The notes: generated by a model from the letters alone, not told the origin. A DNA stretch of 64,000 nt from Nostoc carneum NIES-2107 (GCA_002368155.1 AP018180.1:930001-994000); one strand, 5' to 3'. Counted from the stretch's first letter, positions 9,028 through 19,365 are shown. A program made the numbers and translations.

Positions 9028-9342
9028 TTAAGAAACAAGCCTCAGCCCCAACAAACCTGCAATAATCAAGCCAATACAAAAAAAGCGCTTCATCTCAGCA
9101 GGTTCTCCAAACAGAACTACACCCAGCAAAGCCGTACCTACTGCTCCGATACCTGTCCAAATTGCATAAGCGGTACCCACTGGTAAAGTGCGGAGTGCTT
9201 TTGATAGCAACACAAAACTCAGTATCATACAAGCAACAGTAAGTATGCTAGGAGCCAGCTTGGTAAATCCTTGTGTATACTTCAGACCGATTGCCCATCC
9301 CATCTCTAGCAAACCAGCAATCAGAAGGTAAATCCAAGCCAT
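9028..9342 (-). CDS. sugE: SMR-family small multidrug/guanidinium exporter (SugE-like)
   Basis: This 104-residue protein has four membrane helices and the small multidrug resistance fold. The membrane-embedded glutamate lies in helix 1 ([20 protein letters not shown]), and [11 protein letters not shown] in helix 3 is the family's dimer and substrate region. The G-W-A-x-G-L-K-Y-T pattern after the glutamate is typical of the SugE/Gdx branch, whose members export guanidinium as antiparallel dimers with proton exchange. I searched the upstream sequence for a guanidine-I riboswitch and saw none. Single gene, no obvious operon partner. Confidence 0.87.
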   Translation of the reverse strand: MAWIYLLIAGLLEMGWAIGLKYTQGFTKLAPSILTVACMILSFVLLSKALRTLPVGTAYAIWTGIGAVGTALLGVVLFGEPAEMKRFFCIGLIIAGLLGLRLVS

Positions 9343-9613
9343 TGTTTTTTCCCTTACGCACCCAAATCAGACACAATTCTATTCTGATTGAATTATTACA
9401 GGGAAGAGGTAATCAGCCTGTCTTTCATAAGGAAGAATATTTTCTGTTATCCTAAACTCAAGTTTTTAGCAGCAGTTTTTTAGCAAATCAAGGATAAAGT
9501 CAATACTTGTTGGTTAAGGGCAAAAGGGGAAGGGGAAAAGGGGCAAGAAAAAACCTTATCCCTAATAGGGATTTAAACGTCTTGCTCTGGGGAAAGTCCT
9601 TTTCTGAACTCAG

Positions 9614-9790
9614 TTGAAATTTCACTTAATCCCTAATAGGGATTGAAACAATCATGATTACGCCAATCGACGTAACTTTGCGCGTTGAAATTTCACTTAA
9701 TCCCTATTAGGGATTGAAACGCCTTGATTCCTCGACTAATTAGTTTGATACACGTTGAAATTTCAAATAATCCCTATGAGGGATTGAAAC
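9614..9790. CRISPR. Short CRISPR array, three repeats with degenerate flanks
   Basis: Three 37-nt repeats start near 9614, 9685 and 9754. The common form begins GTTGAAATTTCACTTAATCC and ends AGGGATTGAAAC. The two spacers are about 34 nt. The centre of the repeat varies (CTAATAG, CTATTAG, CTATGAG), and the third copy has AAATAA for CACTTAA. A degenerate 3' half-repeat near 9553-9575 and a 5' fragment (GTTGAAATTTCA) near 9828 flank the array. The repeat resembles those of Nostocales type I-D/III arrays. No cas genes are in the window, so this is an orphan or decaying array. Ends are accurate to about 1 nt. Confidence 0.88.
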
Positions 9791-9939
9791 GAGGGAAAAT
9801 TTTTTGATAGTGAGATGAATGCATTTGGTTGAAATTTCATGGTTCTCTCTGTTTCCCCTGTTATTAACATTAACTAGTAAAATAGCAACTCGTTCAGGAG
9901 TTGCTATTTTAGAGACTATTTATAAAGTAAATCTTAAGT

Positions 9940-10140
9940 AGAGGAGCCACTGCGTTGCGCGGGTTCCCCGCGTTGTAGCAAGTGGCGTTGTGTTACGGCT
10001 ATGAAAGGATTTTGGACACAGAGACAATGATATTTAGCCGTAACGCTCCGTCGCGTAGATGGTGCGTTAGGCGCTAGGATAGTGATTTCGTGACAAATTA
10101 TATTGAAACTCAGCGCCTAACACAACGCCAGTTCGCTCAA
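9940..10140. repeat. Long dispersed repeat, copy A
   Basis: This roughly 200-bp block starts GGAGCCACTGCGTTGCGCGG and contains hairpins with GGGTTCCCC loops. It is followed by a segment, near 10060-10120, reading GGTGCGTTAGGCGCTAGG...GCGCCTAAC. A diverged copy lies at 10918-11090. A further palindromic GGGGGTTCCCCCC cluster continues to about 10210. No gene is apparent between the CRISPR relic and 10281. Confidence 0.65.
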
Positions 10141-10280
10141 GTCGAGCCTGCGGGGGTTCCCCCCGTTGTGCGGACTGGCGTGGGAGACCCGCCCACGCGA
10201 CTGGCTCCCCTACAGTAATTTTATTTTTACTTTATAAATAACCTCTTACTTAGGGAGCTAGATTTACACTTTATTCCGAA

Positions 10281-10481
10281 TTAATGGTTCAATTTATCAT
10301 GTTCGTCTTGGGTAACCCGGTAAACTTCCCTATCTACCATATGAATTTCATATACTGCATCTTTGCCTGGGAAAAATAAAAATCCTGGTTCTTTTTCTTC
10401 TACCTCTACTATTTCGGAAATTGCATTAGGATTGATCTCAACATGAATGCCATCTGTTGTTGTTAAATCTACAGGTTTCAT
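10281..10481 (-). CDS. Small conserved hypothetical protein
   Basis: The 66-residue acidic protein starts at the ATG at 10481 (MKPVDLTTT), which has AAGGAGG at a good distance. The longer frame start at 10505 is less likely. The sequence alternates short strands (IHVEINPNAISEIVEVEE, AVYEIHMVDREVYRVT) and has no membrane segment. It resembles small all-beta proteins with ligand or RNA binding, but I cannot name the family. It sits alone between two copies of a long dispersed repeat. Confidence 0.65.
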   Translation of the reverse strand: MKPVDLTTTDGIHVEINPNAISEIVEVEEKEPGFLFFPGKDAVYEIHMVDREVYRVTQDEHDKLNH

Positions 10482-10917
10482 GTCTACCTCCTTGCTATCT
10501 AGCAAGCTGTATCTCTAATGTCTTCAATTTAATCCTAATACAATGACATTTAGATGAATCAATGAAGCAAAAATACTTAACCTTTTATGAGATGAAACTT
10601 TAAGATTTAAAAACCATAAAATAGGTTGGCTAAAAATTAAGCACGCATTTTTTTCATTATCATTACTGTGAATATTCTTAGGTCTTAATATCTGTTGTTG
10701 CTGATAACTGATACTTGACATTACTGAATTTAGCAATAGTTAGATTGCCGACTTTTTGCAAAAGTTGGTATTTTGGGCATATTTTTTGCTGAAATTATAG
10801 TTTATATACGCAGGTTAACCTATTTTAAATACTCTAATTAAGCAATTTATTTTTAATAAATTAAAAGCTAAAAATACTACTCAAATCTATACAAATTAGA
10901 AAGTAAATTGTCAGTAT

Positions 10918-11090
10918 GGGAGCTACTGCATTGCGCGGGCTGAGTTGCGTTGTGTTAAGACTATGAAAGAATTTGCAGCTTAGAGGCAATGATATTTTGT
11001 GTCATGCACCAGAATTATGCGACGGTGCGTTAGGCTCTAGAATAGTCGCTGCGTGATGAATCATATCGATAATATGCGCCTAATACACCC
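10918..11090. repeat. Long dispersed repeat, copy B
   Basis: This block begins GGGAGCTACTGCATTGCGCGG and runs through CTATGAAAGAATTTG...GGCAATGATATT and GGTGCGTTAGGCTCTAG to GCGCCTAATACACCC. It aligns over its length with copy A at 9940-10140 at perhaps 70-75 percent identity by eye. The rest of 10482-11228 is AT-rich; a 70-codon minus-strand frame there has no family resemblance or ribosome binding site and is not called. Confidence 0.6.
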
Positions 11091-11228
11091 TAAATTTGAT
11101 GGGTTTAGACTTGACAACTATCGATTGCTAAAGAAAATTAGCGATCGCCTATCACCAGTCATACTATTGCTGGTATTCTGAAAGCGGCAAGGCCATTACC
11201 AGAAAATTGACAAAGCAAAAGAAAAATA

Positions 11229-12815
11229 ATGGAAGTCGCTACAACCAGAGTTCCCCGTTGGTTCGTTCGCAGAGATATTGATGGTTTATTTGGGCTGGCG
11301 CTGGATAATTTTATTCAAATTTTATTGATTGTAAGTTTGTGCCAAACAGTGCTGGGCTTTCCGGCTGAGTTAGTTTATGGGCGGATTTTGCCTGGAGTAG
11401 CAATCAGTTTGATTGTGGGCAACTTCTATTATGCTAGGTTAGCCAAAGAGCAAGGTAAACGCGAACAGCGCGATGATATTACAGCTTTGCCCTATGGAAT
11501 TAATACCGTCAGTCTTTTTGCTTATATTTTTCTGGTAATGTTGCCTGTAAAATTGGCAGCAATTGCGGGTGGTGCATCTGGGGAACAAGCGGCTGAATTA
11601 GCTTGGCAAGCAGGTTTGGTGGCTTGCTTTGGTTCTGGGTTAATAGAATTTGCTGGGGCTGGGATTGGCGATCGCCTCCGTCGTTTGGCTCCCCGTGCAG
11701 CACTTCTTTCTACTTTGGGCGGGATTGCAATCACTTTTATTGCCATTGGCTTTCTCTTTCGTACCTTTGCTAATCCTGTAGTTGGCTTGGTACCGCTGGG
11801 TGTAATTCTGGTAACTTATTTTGGGCGAGTACGATTTGGCATACCCGGCGGCTTATTGGCTGTGATTTTAGGAATCGCCCTGGCTTGGGGAACAGGTTTA
11901 GTCAGTTGGGATCATGCCAAATTTGCCGCTACTCTACAACCAATCAAGTTCTATCTACCTTCTTTATGGTTAGGAGAATTATGGAATAGTCGTTCAGTCT
12001 TTTTGGAATATTTCAGTATTATTCTCCCAATGGGGCTATTTAATCTAGTTGGTAGCATCCAGAATTTAGAAAGTGCAGAAGCGGCGGGTGATAACTATCC
12101 TGCTGCGCCCTGTTTGGCGGTGAATGGGATTGGGACTTTGGCGGCTGCTATTTGTGGTTCCTGTTTTCCCACTACTATTTATATTGGTCATCCAGGGTGG
12201 AAAGCTTTAGGTGCAAGGATTGGTTACTCAGTTCTTAATGGCATCATCATGGGCTTGCTTTGCTTGACTGGAACTGTGGCGATGCTGGCTTACTTTGTCC
12301 CTGTGGAAGCGGGGATGGCGATTGTATTATGGATTGGGATTGTGATTGTTGCTCAAAGCTTTACAGCTACGCCATCGCACCATGCACCTGCTGTAGTTGT
12401 TGGTTTGTTACCGGGAATTGCTGGTTGGGGCGCACTCATCGCCAAGAATGCACTGCGCGCCGCAGGTTTAGGTACGGTGGAAAAACCTTTTACCCCATCC
12501 CTGATTGAGCAGTTTAAGTTGAGCGATACATATATTGATGGCGCTTTTGCTCTTGAGCAGGGGTTTATTTTTTCTGCCATGATTTTAGCGGGCATTACGG
12601 TTTACATTATTGAACGCAAGTTTCGCTACGCTGCCTATTGGTCTATCATCGCAGCTATTATTTCTTGGGTTGGGTTAATGCACAGTTATCGTTGGACTGT
12701 TGCAGATACAGTTGTGAATTTTGGCGCTGGAACAGGTGCGCCTTGGGCGATTGGCTATCTTTTGCTGGCTATTCTGTTTTTCTATGTCGATTGGCAAGAA
12801 AGACGGAGAAATTAG
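11229..12815 (+). CDS. NCS2-type nucleobase permease family protein
   Basis: The 528-residue protein has about 12-14 hydrophobic segments. Family marks are the DDITALPYGINT loop (about residue 80), the NLVGSIQNLESAEAAGDNY segment in the middle, and CGSCFPTTIYIGHPGWKA-LGAR, which resemble the substrate-binding signatures of xanthine/uracil/guanine-hypoxanthine (AzgA-like) permeases. It probably takes up a purine or pyrimidine by proton symport across the cytoplasmic membrane. The substrate is not predictable from sequence. It stands alone, divergent from nothing obvious, with the ThiF-like gene convergent 43 bp downstream. Confidence 0.75.
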   Translation: MEVATTRVPRWFVRRDIDGLFGLALDNFIQILLIVSLCQTVLGFPAELVYGRILPGVAISLIVGNFYYARLAKEQGKREQRDDITALPYGINTVSLFAYIFLVMLPVKLAAIAGGASGEQAAELAWQAGLVACFGSGLIEFAGAGIGDRLRRLAPRAALLSTLGGIAITFIAIGFLFRTFANPVVGLVPLGVILVTYFGRVRFGIPGGLLAVILGIALAWGTGLVSWDHAKFAATLQPIKFYLPSLWLGELWNSRSVFLEYFSIILPMGLFNLVGSIQNLESAEAAGDNYPAAPCLAVNGIGTLAAAICGSCFPTTIYIGHPGWKALGARIGYSVLNGIIMGLLCLTGTVAMLAYFVPVEAGMAIVLWIGIVIVAQSFTATPSHHAPAVVVGLLPGIAGWGALIAKNALRAAGLGTVEKPFTPSLIEQFKLSDTYIDGAFALEQGFIFSAMILAGITVYIIERKFRYAAYWSIIAAIISWVGLMHSYRWTVADTVVNFGAGTGAPWAIGYLLLAILFFYVDWQERRRN

Positions 12816-12858
12816 CGATTTATCGTCATTTCTAAGCATAGGTTTTGCTTGCTTTCAT

Positions 12859-13497
12859 CTACAATAACAGCGGTTGAACTTGCATATCCTTGAGGGTAAT
12901 CGTAAAATTTTGCTGTTGTGCGATCGCAATGAAGGAAATTACCGCTTCACAAGCCACCGCAACGGTTAACATTACCAAGTTGCGCGCCAAGGGATAATCG
13001 CAAATATCATCATTCACATCAGAAGGAACGCGATAAACTTCATTCCAAATTACCTCGGCATAATCGGCTGATAGCCCAACATGAAGACAAGGAATATGGA
13101 ATTTCTCTGCATAATCCTTGACTGTTTGACGGGCAATACTATTATCAAAAGCATCGATAATTAACTGACTATCTTTGAGGAGTTGATTTGTATTTGCTGA
13201 TGTCAACTCTTTAGTTTTGCTATCAATTTTTGTACCAATAGCGCGATATAAATTATTCGCTAAAATCTTCGCCTTAAACGCTCCCACATCGGAACGGTAA
13301 TAAGGCTGAGTGGAAAGATTACGTTCCTCAATGCGATCGCAATCTATAACAGTCAGTTTATCAAAACCAGACCGAGCCAAGTTTTCTATGATGTTCGCTC
13401 CCAATGCGCCAGCACCACAGATAGTAACAGGATAATCCTTCAGCTTTTTCATTACAGCATGGCTGCGGTAAAGCTGTTCGTGAAAAAAAATAGACAT
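12859..13497 (-). CDS. ThiF/E1-like adenylyltransferase
   Basis: This 212-residue protein has a Rossmann nucleotide-binding loop (TICGAGALGANIIENLARSG, about residues 25-44) followed by VIDCDRIEERNLSTQPYY. That matches the D-x-D and R/N/Q residues by which ThiF, MoeB and E1 enzymes bind ATP and activate the C-terminal glycine of a ubiquitin-like protein. A later IDAFDNS segment is the second conserved aspartate stretch. Zinc-binding CxxC pairs are absent. C-terminal cysteines (HIPCLHVG) could serve as the thioester residue, but this is unproven. It lies 32 bp after the 277-residue gene on the same strand, so the two are probably cotranscribed. A 66-residue possible beta-grasp partner is encoded at 20786-20986. 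Confidence 0.8.
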   Translation of the reverse strand: MSIFFHEQLYRSHAVMKKLKDYPVTICGAGALGANIIENLARSGFDKLTVIDCDRIEERNLSTQPYYRSDVGAFKAKILANNLYRAIGTKIDSKTKELTSANTNQLLKDSQLIIDAFDNSIARQTVKDYAEKFHIPCLHVGLSADYAEVIWNEVYRVPSDVNDDICDYPLARNLVMLTVAVACEAVISFIAIAQQQNFTITLKDMQVQPLLL

Positions 13498-13529
13498 AAT
13501 TCGTAATTCGTAATTCGTAGTTAATCAAT

Positions 13530-14363
13530 TCACCATTCTTGTTGTTCGATGACACCCACTAAGGATTGCAAATCAAAATCGCGATCGCGTCCACTCAAAC
13601 AAATACCGGAACTAATGACAGTCAAATCAGTTTTGGCGATCGCACTTGTATGGCGAATCCCATCCGCAGTACGCCAATTCACTGTCCAGTAATCACCATG
13701 ATCTTGGAATTGGCTTAACTCACCACCGCCTTGCTGTAAGGCTTTACGCAATCGCTTTTCATCCTGTTGGGGTTGATTAAATTCCGCAATTTGCTCAGTA
13801 GCTAATTCATAAACTGTACGCATTTCTGGAGTCATACCCTTAAATTGGAATTCCGCAACTGGAGTTAATTCCTTAATCGCTGATTGCAGAGTTTCCGCAA
13901 TTGTGGGATCGGTGCGGCGATCAATTTCCTCAAACCAGCAAGACTGTCCATGACAACGGCTAATGATTTGCTCAAAAGCCACACCCTCAGTTACTAAATT
14001 AACTGCGATCGGCTTTACCACCTTCAACCGTTGACGCATATCTACTTCATTCACAGGATATGCTAACCAAGTTTGTCCCCGCAGTTGGTATGCTAACCGC
14101 AGCCTGATTTGGGGAAAATGTTGCAAGTATTCTGCAATTTGGGGTAAATCTGCTTCTTCTATAACCCTTGCTGTCTTTGCATCCACAGGCTGAAATATAC
14201 CCCAACCTGCAAATTGACGCGGCTTTGGTGTGAAGGTGTAAAGCATTCCCGCTACCTTTGTGCGAACTCGTCCACCTTTAACACAAGGTGCAAGGAATTG
14301 AGTAGCAGACAACTGTGCTTCTGCTTCCGCAATTTGACTGATTAGCTTACGGATGTCAGACAT
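13530..14363 (-). CDS. Conserved hypothetical protein paired with the ThiF-like gene
   Basis: I cannot name a family for this 277-residue soluble protein. It begins with a helix (MSDIRKLISQIAEAEAQL) and has a mixed alpha/beta body. It contains C-H-G-Q-S-C-W near residue 155 and ends with the cysteine-containing GICLSGRDRDFDLQSL, which looks conserved. The C-terminal part reads W-x-V-N-W-R-T-x-D-G-x-x-H. Position directly before the ThiF-like gene suggests a partner, such as a substrate or carrier in an E1-like pathway; that is inference only. A Y-RNA-like element begins 168 nt upstream on the same strand. Confidence 0.65.
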   Translation of the reverse strand: MSDIRKLISQIAEAEAQLSATQFLAPCVKGGRVRTKVAGMLYTFTPKPRQFAGWGIFQPVDAKTARVIEEADLPQIAEYLQHFPQIRLRLAYQLRGQTWLAYPVNEVDMRQRLKVVKPIAVNLVTEGVAFEQIISRCHGQSCWFEEIDRRTDPTIAETLQSAIKELTPVAEFQFKGMTPEMRTVYELATEQIAEFNQPQQDEKRLRKALQQGGGELSQFQDHGDYWTVNWRTADGIRHTSAIAKTDLTVISSGICLSGRDRDFDLQSLVGVIEQQEW

Positions 14364-14531
14364 AAATCATACTAATTTATAGGATGCAAACCTAGATAAT
14401 ACTTTTGCAGAATCAATTACTCTGTGTTCTCTGTGTCTCTGTGGTTAGATTAATTATTTTTGAACCGTAGAGAACGCAGAGAAAAAATAGATTTAACGAC
14501 GAATTACGAACTACGAATTATGAATTAATCT

Positions 14532-14732
14532 GCGTGCAAGTTGGTGGAGCATTGCGTGTTCTCAGCTACTAGAGGGACTCCGCTGGTGAGTTGTTACACA
14601 CTCTTTCAAAGATGGCTACTTTTAAGCCCACTTTCCAGGTTCTTTGTACTCCCCGTTCACACACGCCCACTGCATTTGACAGTGTTACCTTCCTCTCGTA
14701 CTAGTATGTAGGCTCCACAAGTTAGGGCACGC
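14532..14732 (-). ncRNA. Y-RNA-like element 1 with 23S rRNA GTPase-centre and sarcin-ricin mimics
   Basis: Read on the minus strand, the ends pair as a Y stem: GCGTGC-CCTAAC-TTG-TGGAGC with GCTCCA-CCAACTT-GCACGC. CCTAAC and CAACTTGC are shared with the other elements of the locus. The head contains, at 14583-14639, a 57-nt copy of 23S rRNA helices 42-44 (GTPase-associated centre). It keeps GUAGCCAUCUUUGAAAGAGU, the GUAACA loop and ACUCACC, and the closing CCAG/CUGG pairs of normal 23S are changed to CUGG/CCAG, so pairing is retained. At 14691-14704, CUAGUACGAGAGGA equals the universal sarcin-ricin loop core. The rest is not tRNA-like except for the acceptor-side ACATACTAG shared with elements 3 and 6. 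The fold is by hand. Confidence 0.82.
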
Positions 14733-14739
14733 AAGAAAT

Positions 14740-14752
14740 ATATTACATTATA
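14740..14752 (-). promoter_or_regulatory. -10 region for Y-RNA-like element 1
   Basis: On the minus strand, TATAAT (14747-14752) and TAATAT (14740-14745) lie 14 and 7 nt upstream of the predicted RNA 5' end at 14732. The second is at a normal distance for a sigma-70 type -10 box. The flank is AT-rich. No convincing -35 box is seen. Confidence 0.45.
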
Positions 14753-14878
14753 CTACAACAAAAATTTGCTATTTTCCAGAATATATTTTGGTAGTTGATT
14801 TACTCTTGATGCAAATAAAATATTGAGAAGTACAATATAAATGTATTCGTCTTCTTGCTAATTAGAGTAATAATCAAT

Positions 14879-15124
14879 ATGTTCACCGAACAAATACTGC
14901 ATAAATTGGAATCTTTAAATGCAGATGAACAAGAAAAAGTTTTAGTATTTATTGATTCAATTGAACGTCAAAAGCAGCAGCTAAAGTCTAGCTCTAAGCT
15001 AGGTAAAAAATTAAGACAAATTCGTCAATAAATTATTGATTCTGGTCTTCCTTTGTTAACGACTGAAGAAGCAGATAGAGAAAAAGCAGAACGTCGGGGT
15101 GGCTATGGAGAAGACCAGATATGA
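14879..15124 (+). pseudogene. Antitoxin gene with internal stop
   Basis: The frame reads MFTEQILHKLESLNADEQEK and continues to LGKKLRQIRQ, then meets TAA at 15029-15031. It resumes in frame as IIDSGLPLLTTEEADREKAE...RGGYGEDQI before a stop at 15122-15124. The joined product resembles small antitoxins with LRQIRQ-x-I-x-DSG-x-PLL that accompany PIN toxins. The stop overlaps the ATG of the toxin (ATGA), the usual translational coupling. A single-base change explains the stop, so the antitoxin is truncated to 50 residues or lost. Confidence 0.7.
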
Positions 15125-15360
15125 TTCGTACTTTTATTGATACTGGTGTTTTATTTTATGCTGCTCGTTCTCAAGGTAATATAGCGGAAAAAGCCTTACA
15201 AATTTTGGAGGATGAAAACCGAGAATTTGCTTCTAGTATTTTTCTCAAATTAGAAGTATTGCCAAAAGCAATTTACAATCAACAAAAAAGCGAAGTTAAG
15301 TTTTATGAGGCTTTTTTTGATGAAGTTACCTATTGGACAAATGATATAAATCCAGAATAG
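15121..15360 (+). pseudogene. PIN-domain toxin fragment
   Basis: The 79-residue product starts MIRTFIDTGVLFYAARS, the PIN-domain beginning with its first acidic metal ligand (FIDT-x-V). It continues through ILEDENREFASSIFLKLEVLPKA with the second acidic residue, then ends at a TAG before the C-terminal acidic residues expected in a domain of about 130-140 residues. PIN toxins are RNases that often cleave tRNA or the sarcin-ricin loop. This copy should be inactive. It lies between Y-RNA-like element 1 and the HEPN gene. Confidence 0.7.
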
Positions 15361-15369
15361 TTGTTGTAA

Positions 15370-16905
15370 TTAAGACTCATCATGAAAAGGAAAATTTTTG
15401 TAGGCAAGACTGTGCCTACTATAACCAATTTCATCCTCAATTTTTATTCTTCTGGACTCAATGTAAACACCTTGGTAATTAACTATTGAGAGAATTAAAC
15501 GCACTATCAGATTTCCAAGTTTACGAAGTTCTGGTGCAATATCTAAGCCCCCGAAGCCTTCATGAATAATTTTGTCTCTAATTTTTATGAATTCAAGTTC
15601 TGGAAATAAGTCTTTGTAGGGAACTTTATAAAATTCTAGCATTTGTTTGAGACTTGTTCTGAGACTACCTACTTGATTGAATGAGCCATTCTCAAATGAT
15701 TTTTCTACTTTGGTTTTAAATATATGATACTTTTCTAAAAGATTTTCATCATCAATACCTTTTTCGTATTGACTTATAACACTCAAAATTTCTCTGCGAA
15801 TCTCTTTATACATAGGCTTAGGAATCAGTCTACTGCTAACATTAGATGAATGATGTTTATTTAGTGTTTCTAAAACAGTACATAGTAGCATAAATTCTAC
15901 CGAAACTGTGTTGCTAGTAAATGCCTCAACATACCAACGTAAGGCAGAGCCTAGTCCTTTATCACCGAAGTTAACCGGGGTGACTTTTGAAGCACATTGC
16001 TTAATGAACAAATGTAAATCAGGCTGCTGGATTACAGCAATTCCACGACCTTTTATAAATGTTTGAGATCCAGACCAAAATTCTATTTTTTTCTGACCCC
16101 CAATCCCCTGAAATCTTTCAATTTTATAAATATTTTTTATACATTTACCAGTCGCAAATGAAATTAATAGTTCAAACCAAGCGAAATATGTGTCATATGA
16201 TATTTCTTCAGTATTATCTTCATCTATCACTCTAAAGTTCATTTCAGCACTTAAAATTTCAGCTTCCTTATTGCCTCTAGATGAAGAGATAATATTGAGT
16301 TCATTTTTAGAATCCAGAAAATTAGTTGAAAAATTGTATATTACTTCTAAATTAGAAACACCATAAATAGATTCTAATATTTGTGCTCTGACAACTTGAG
16401 GATTATAATCGATATGAAGATTACTTAATCTAACTAAATATCTTTGATTATTCTCTCCTGTCTCTTGCTTATCAATGGTTCGGAATTTAACGGTAAAATT
16501 AGCATCTGCAATGGTTGCTTTTATACCGTATTGTTCAAACGTTTTTCCTTCGATTATGTATTCACCTTCATAAGGAGTCTGAACTAACTCTTTCTCAAAT
16601 TTATCAAGTTGAAACAAAAAAGAGTCTAATGTCTCCTTGTTTATATTTAAAGATGTTTTAACTTTATATATTGGTGCAGATTCATAAAATTTTTTATTAT
16701 TTAATTTTTCATGTATATCTGAATCAATCTCAAGAAAAATATCACCATTTGTATAACAGTTAATAATAGCAATGAAATTTTCAATTGGTTGGTCATCTTT
16801 TTCATGCAGCTTCTTCAAATTACCAAAAAAGCTAAACTGTTTCTGGATTTCCATATTTTTGCCTTTTTCATTTGAAGTGTTATCTACTGAATTAGCATTG
16901 CTCAT
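15370..16905 (-). CDS. HEPN-domain putative ribonuclease (ApeA-like C-terminus)
   Basis: The 511-residue protein has an N-terminal region of about 300 residues rich in beta strands that I do not recognise. A helical C-terminal domain holds EFMLLCTVLETLNKHHSSN and, near residue 440, IRDKIIHEGFG. R-D-K-I-I-H is the R-x4-H catalytic motif of HEPN ribonucleases, and the context resembles ApeA-like HEPN proteins of phage defence, which cut tRNA. The gene starts 35 nt after the Ro60-like gene on the same strand, so cotranscription is likely. A role as an RNase working with, or controlled by, the Y-RNA particle is inference. HEPN folds can also be non-catalytic. Confidence 0.68.
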   Translation of the reverse strand: MSNANSVDNTSNEKGKNMEIQKQFSFFGNLKKLHEKDDQPIENFIAIINCYTNGDIFLEIDSDIHEKLNNKKFYESAPIYKVKTSLNINKETLDSFLFQLDKFEKELVQTPYEGEYIIEGKTFEQYGIKATIADANFTVKFRTIDKQETGENNQRYLVRLSNLHIDYNPQVVRAQILESIYGVSNLEVIYNFSTNFLDSKNELNIISSSRGNKEAEILSAEMNFRVIDEDNTEEISYDTYFAWFELLISFATGKCIKNIYKIERFQGIGGQKKIEFWSGSQTFIKGRGIAVIQQPDLHLFIKQCASKVTPVNFGDKGLGSALRWYVEAFTSNTVSVEFMLLCTVLETLNKHHSSNVSSRLIPKPMYKEIRREILSVISQYEKGIDDENLLEKYHIFKTKVEKSFENGSFNQVGSLRTSLKQMLEFYKVPYKDLFPELEFIKIRDKIIHEGFGGLDIAPELRKLGNLIVRLILSIVNYQGVYIESRRIKIEDEIGYSRHSLAYKNFPFHDES

Positions 16906-16940
16906 CAGACTTAAATAATGAGCAATGCCATATTCTAACC

Positions 16941-18395
<1,455 letters not shown>

Positions 18396-18436
18396 TTAAT
18401 GAGGAGGCAGATGTTGCACGCGGGGCGATAAATTCA

Positions 18437-18507
18437 CCGCGCAAGTTGTAGAAGCTTTGTGTATAACTGTATCAGAGTTATGTAAGCTTCTGCGATCGGG
18501 GCGCGGC
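18437..18507 (-). ncRNA. Y-RNA-like element 2, minimal form in the Ro60 leader
   Basis: The minus strand reads GCCGCGC-CCCGATCGCA-GAAGCTT at the 5' end and AAGCTTC-TACAACTT-GCGCGG at the 3' end, forming the same interrupted stem as the other elements. The loop is only a 6-bp hairpin (ATAACT/AGTTAT) with a 7-nt CTGATAC loop, like an anticodon arm alone. It ends 62 nt before the Ro60 start. The GCGCGG of its 3' strand can also pair with CCGCGTGC 15-25 nt downstream (18413-18424), so two alternative folds are possible. It may be a separate RNA, a leader control element, or both. Confidence 0.7.
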
Positions 18508-18800
18508 AACAACTGCCAATTAATAAAGTTAGAAACTCTCTATTTCTTCTATTTCTTCCCTTCGCGCTCTTTGCGTCCTTTGTGGTTAGTTTAAAAAAGA
18601 ATCTCACGCAGAGACACAGAGGAGGACACTTGCGTGGGCGGCTTTGCCGACTTGAGCAAAGTGTCCGTCGCGCAGAGAGGAAAAAAAAGTGAATAAATCC
18701 AAGTATGTGAGAAAACGTAAATAGGCTTTCAACACTTACCAATGACAAATGACAAATGACCAATAACAGCCCTTCACCATTTATCTTTAATTGCACCGTT

Positions 18801-19181
<381 letters not shown>

Positions 19182-19231
19182 AGCAACCTCCAATGAGTTG
19201 CAGTTAACTCATAATTGATAATGAATAAAGG

Positions 19232-19359
<128 letters not shown>

Positions 19360-19365
19360 AAAATT

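Noticed and set aside
9343-9500. Guanidine-I riboswitch before the SMR exporter
   Set aside because: I looked for the conserved ykkC core in the upstream sequence and could not find it.
10524-10736. 70-codon minus-strand frame in the gap before the permease
   Set aside because: AT-rich chance frame with no start signal or family resemblance.
18434-18796. 120-codon minus-strand open frame upstream of the Ro60-like gene
   Set aside because: It runs through dispersed repeat sequence (CTTTGCGTCCTTTGTGG type) and the Y-like element 2, with Cys/Arg/Ser-rich low-quality composition and no ribosome binding site.
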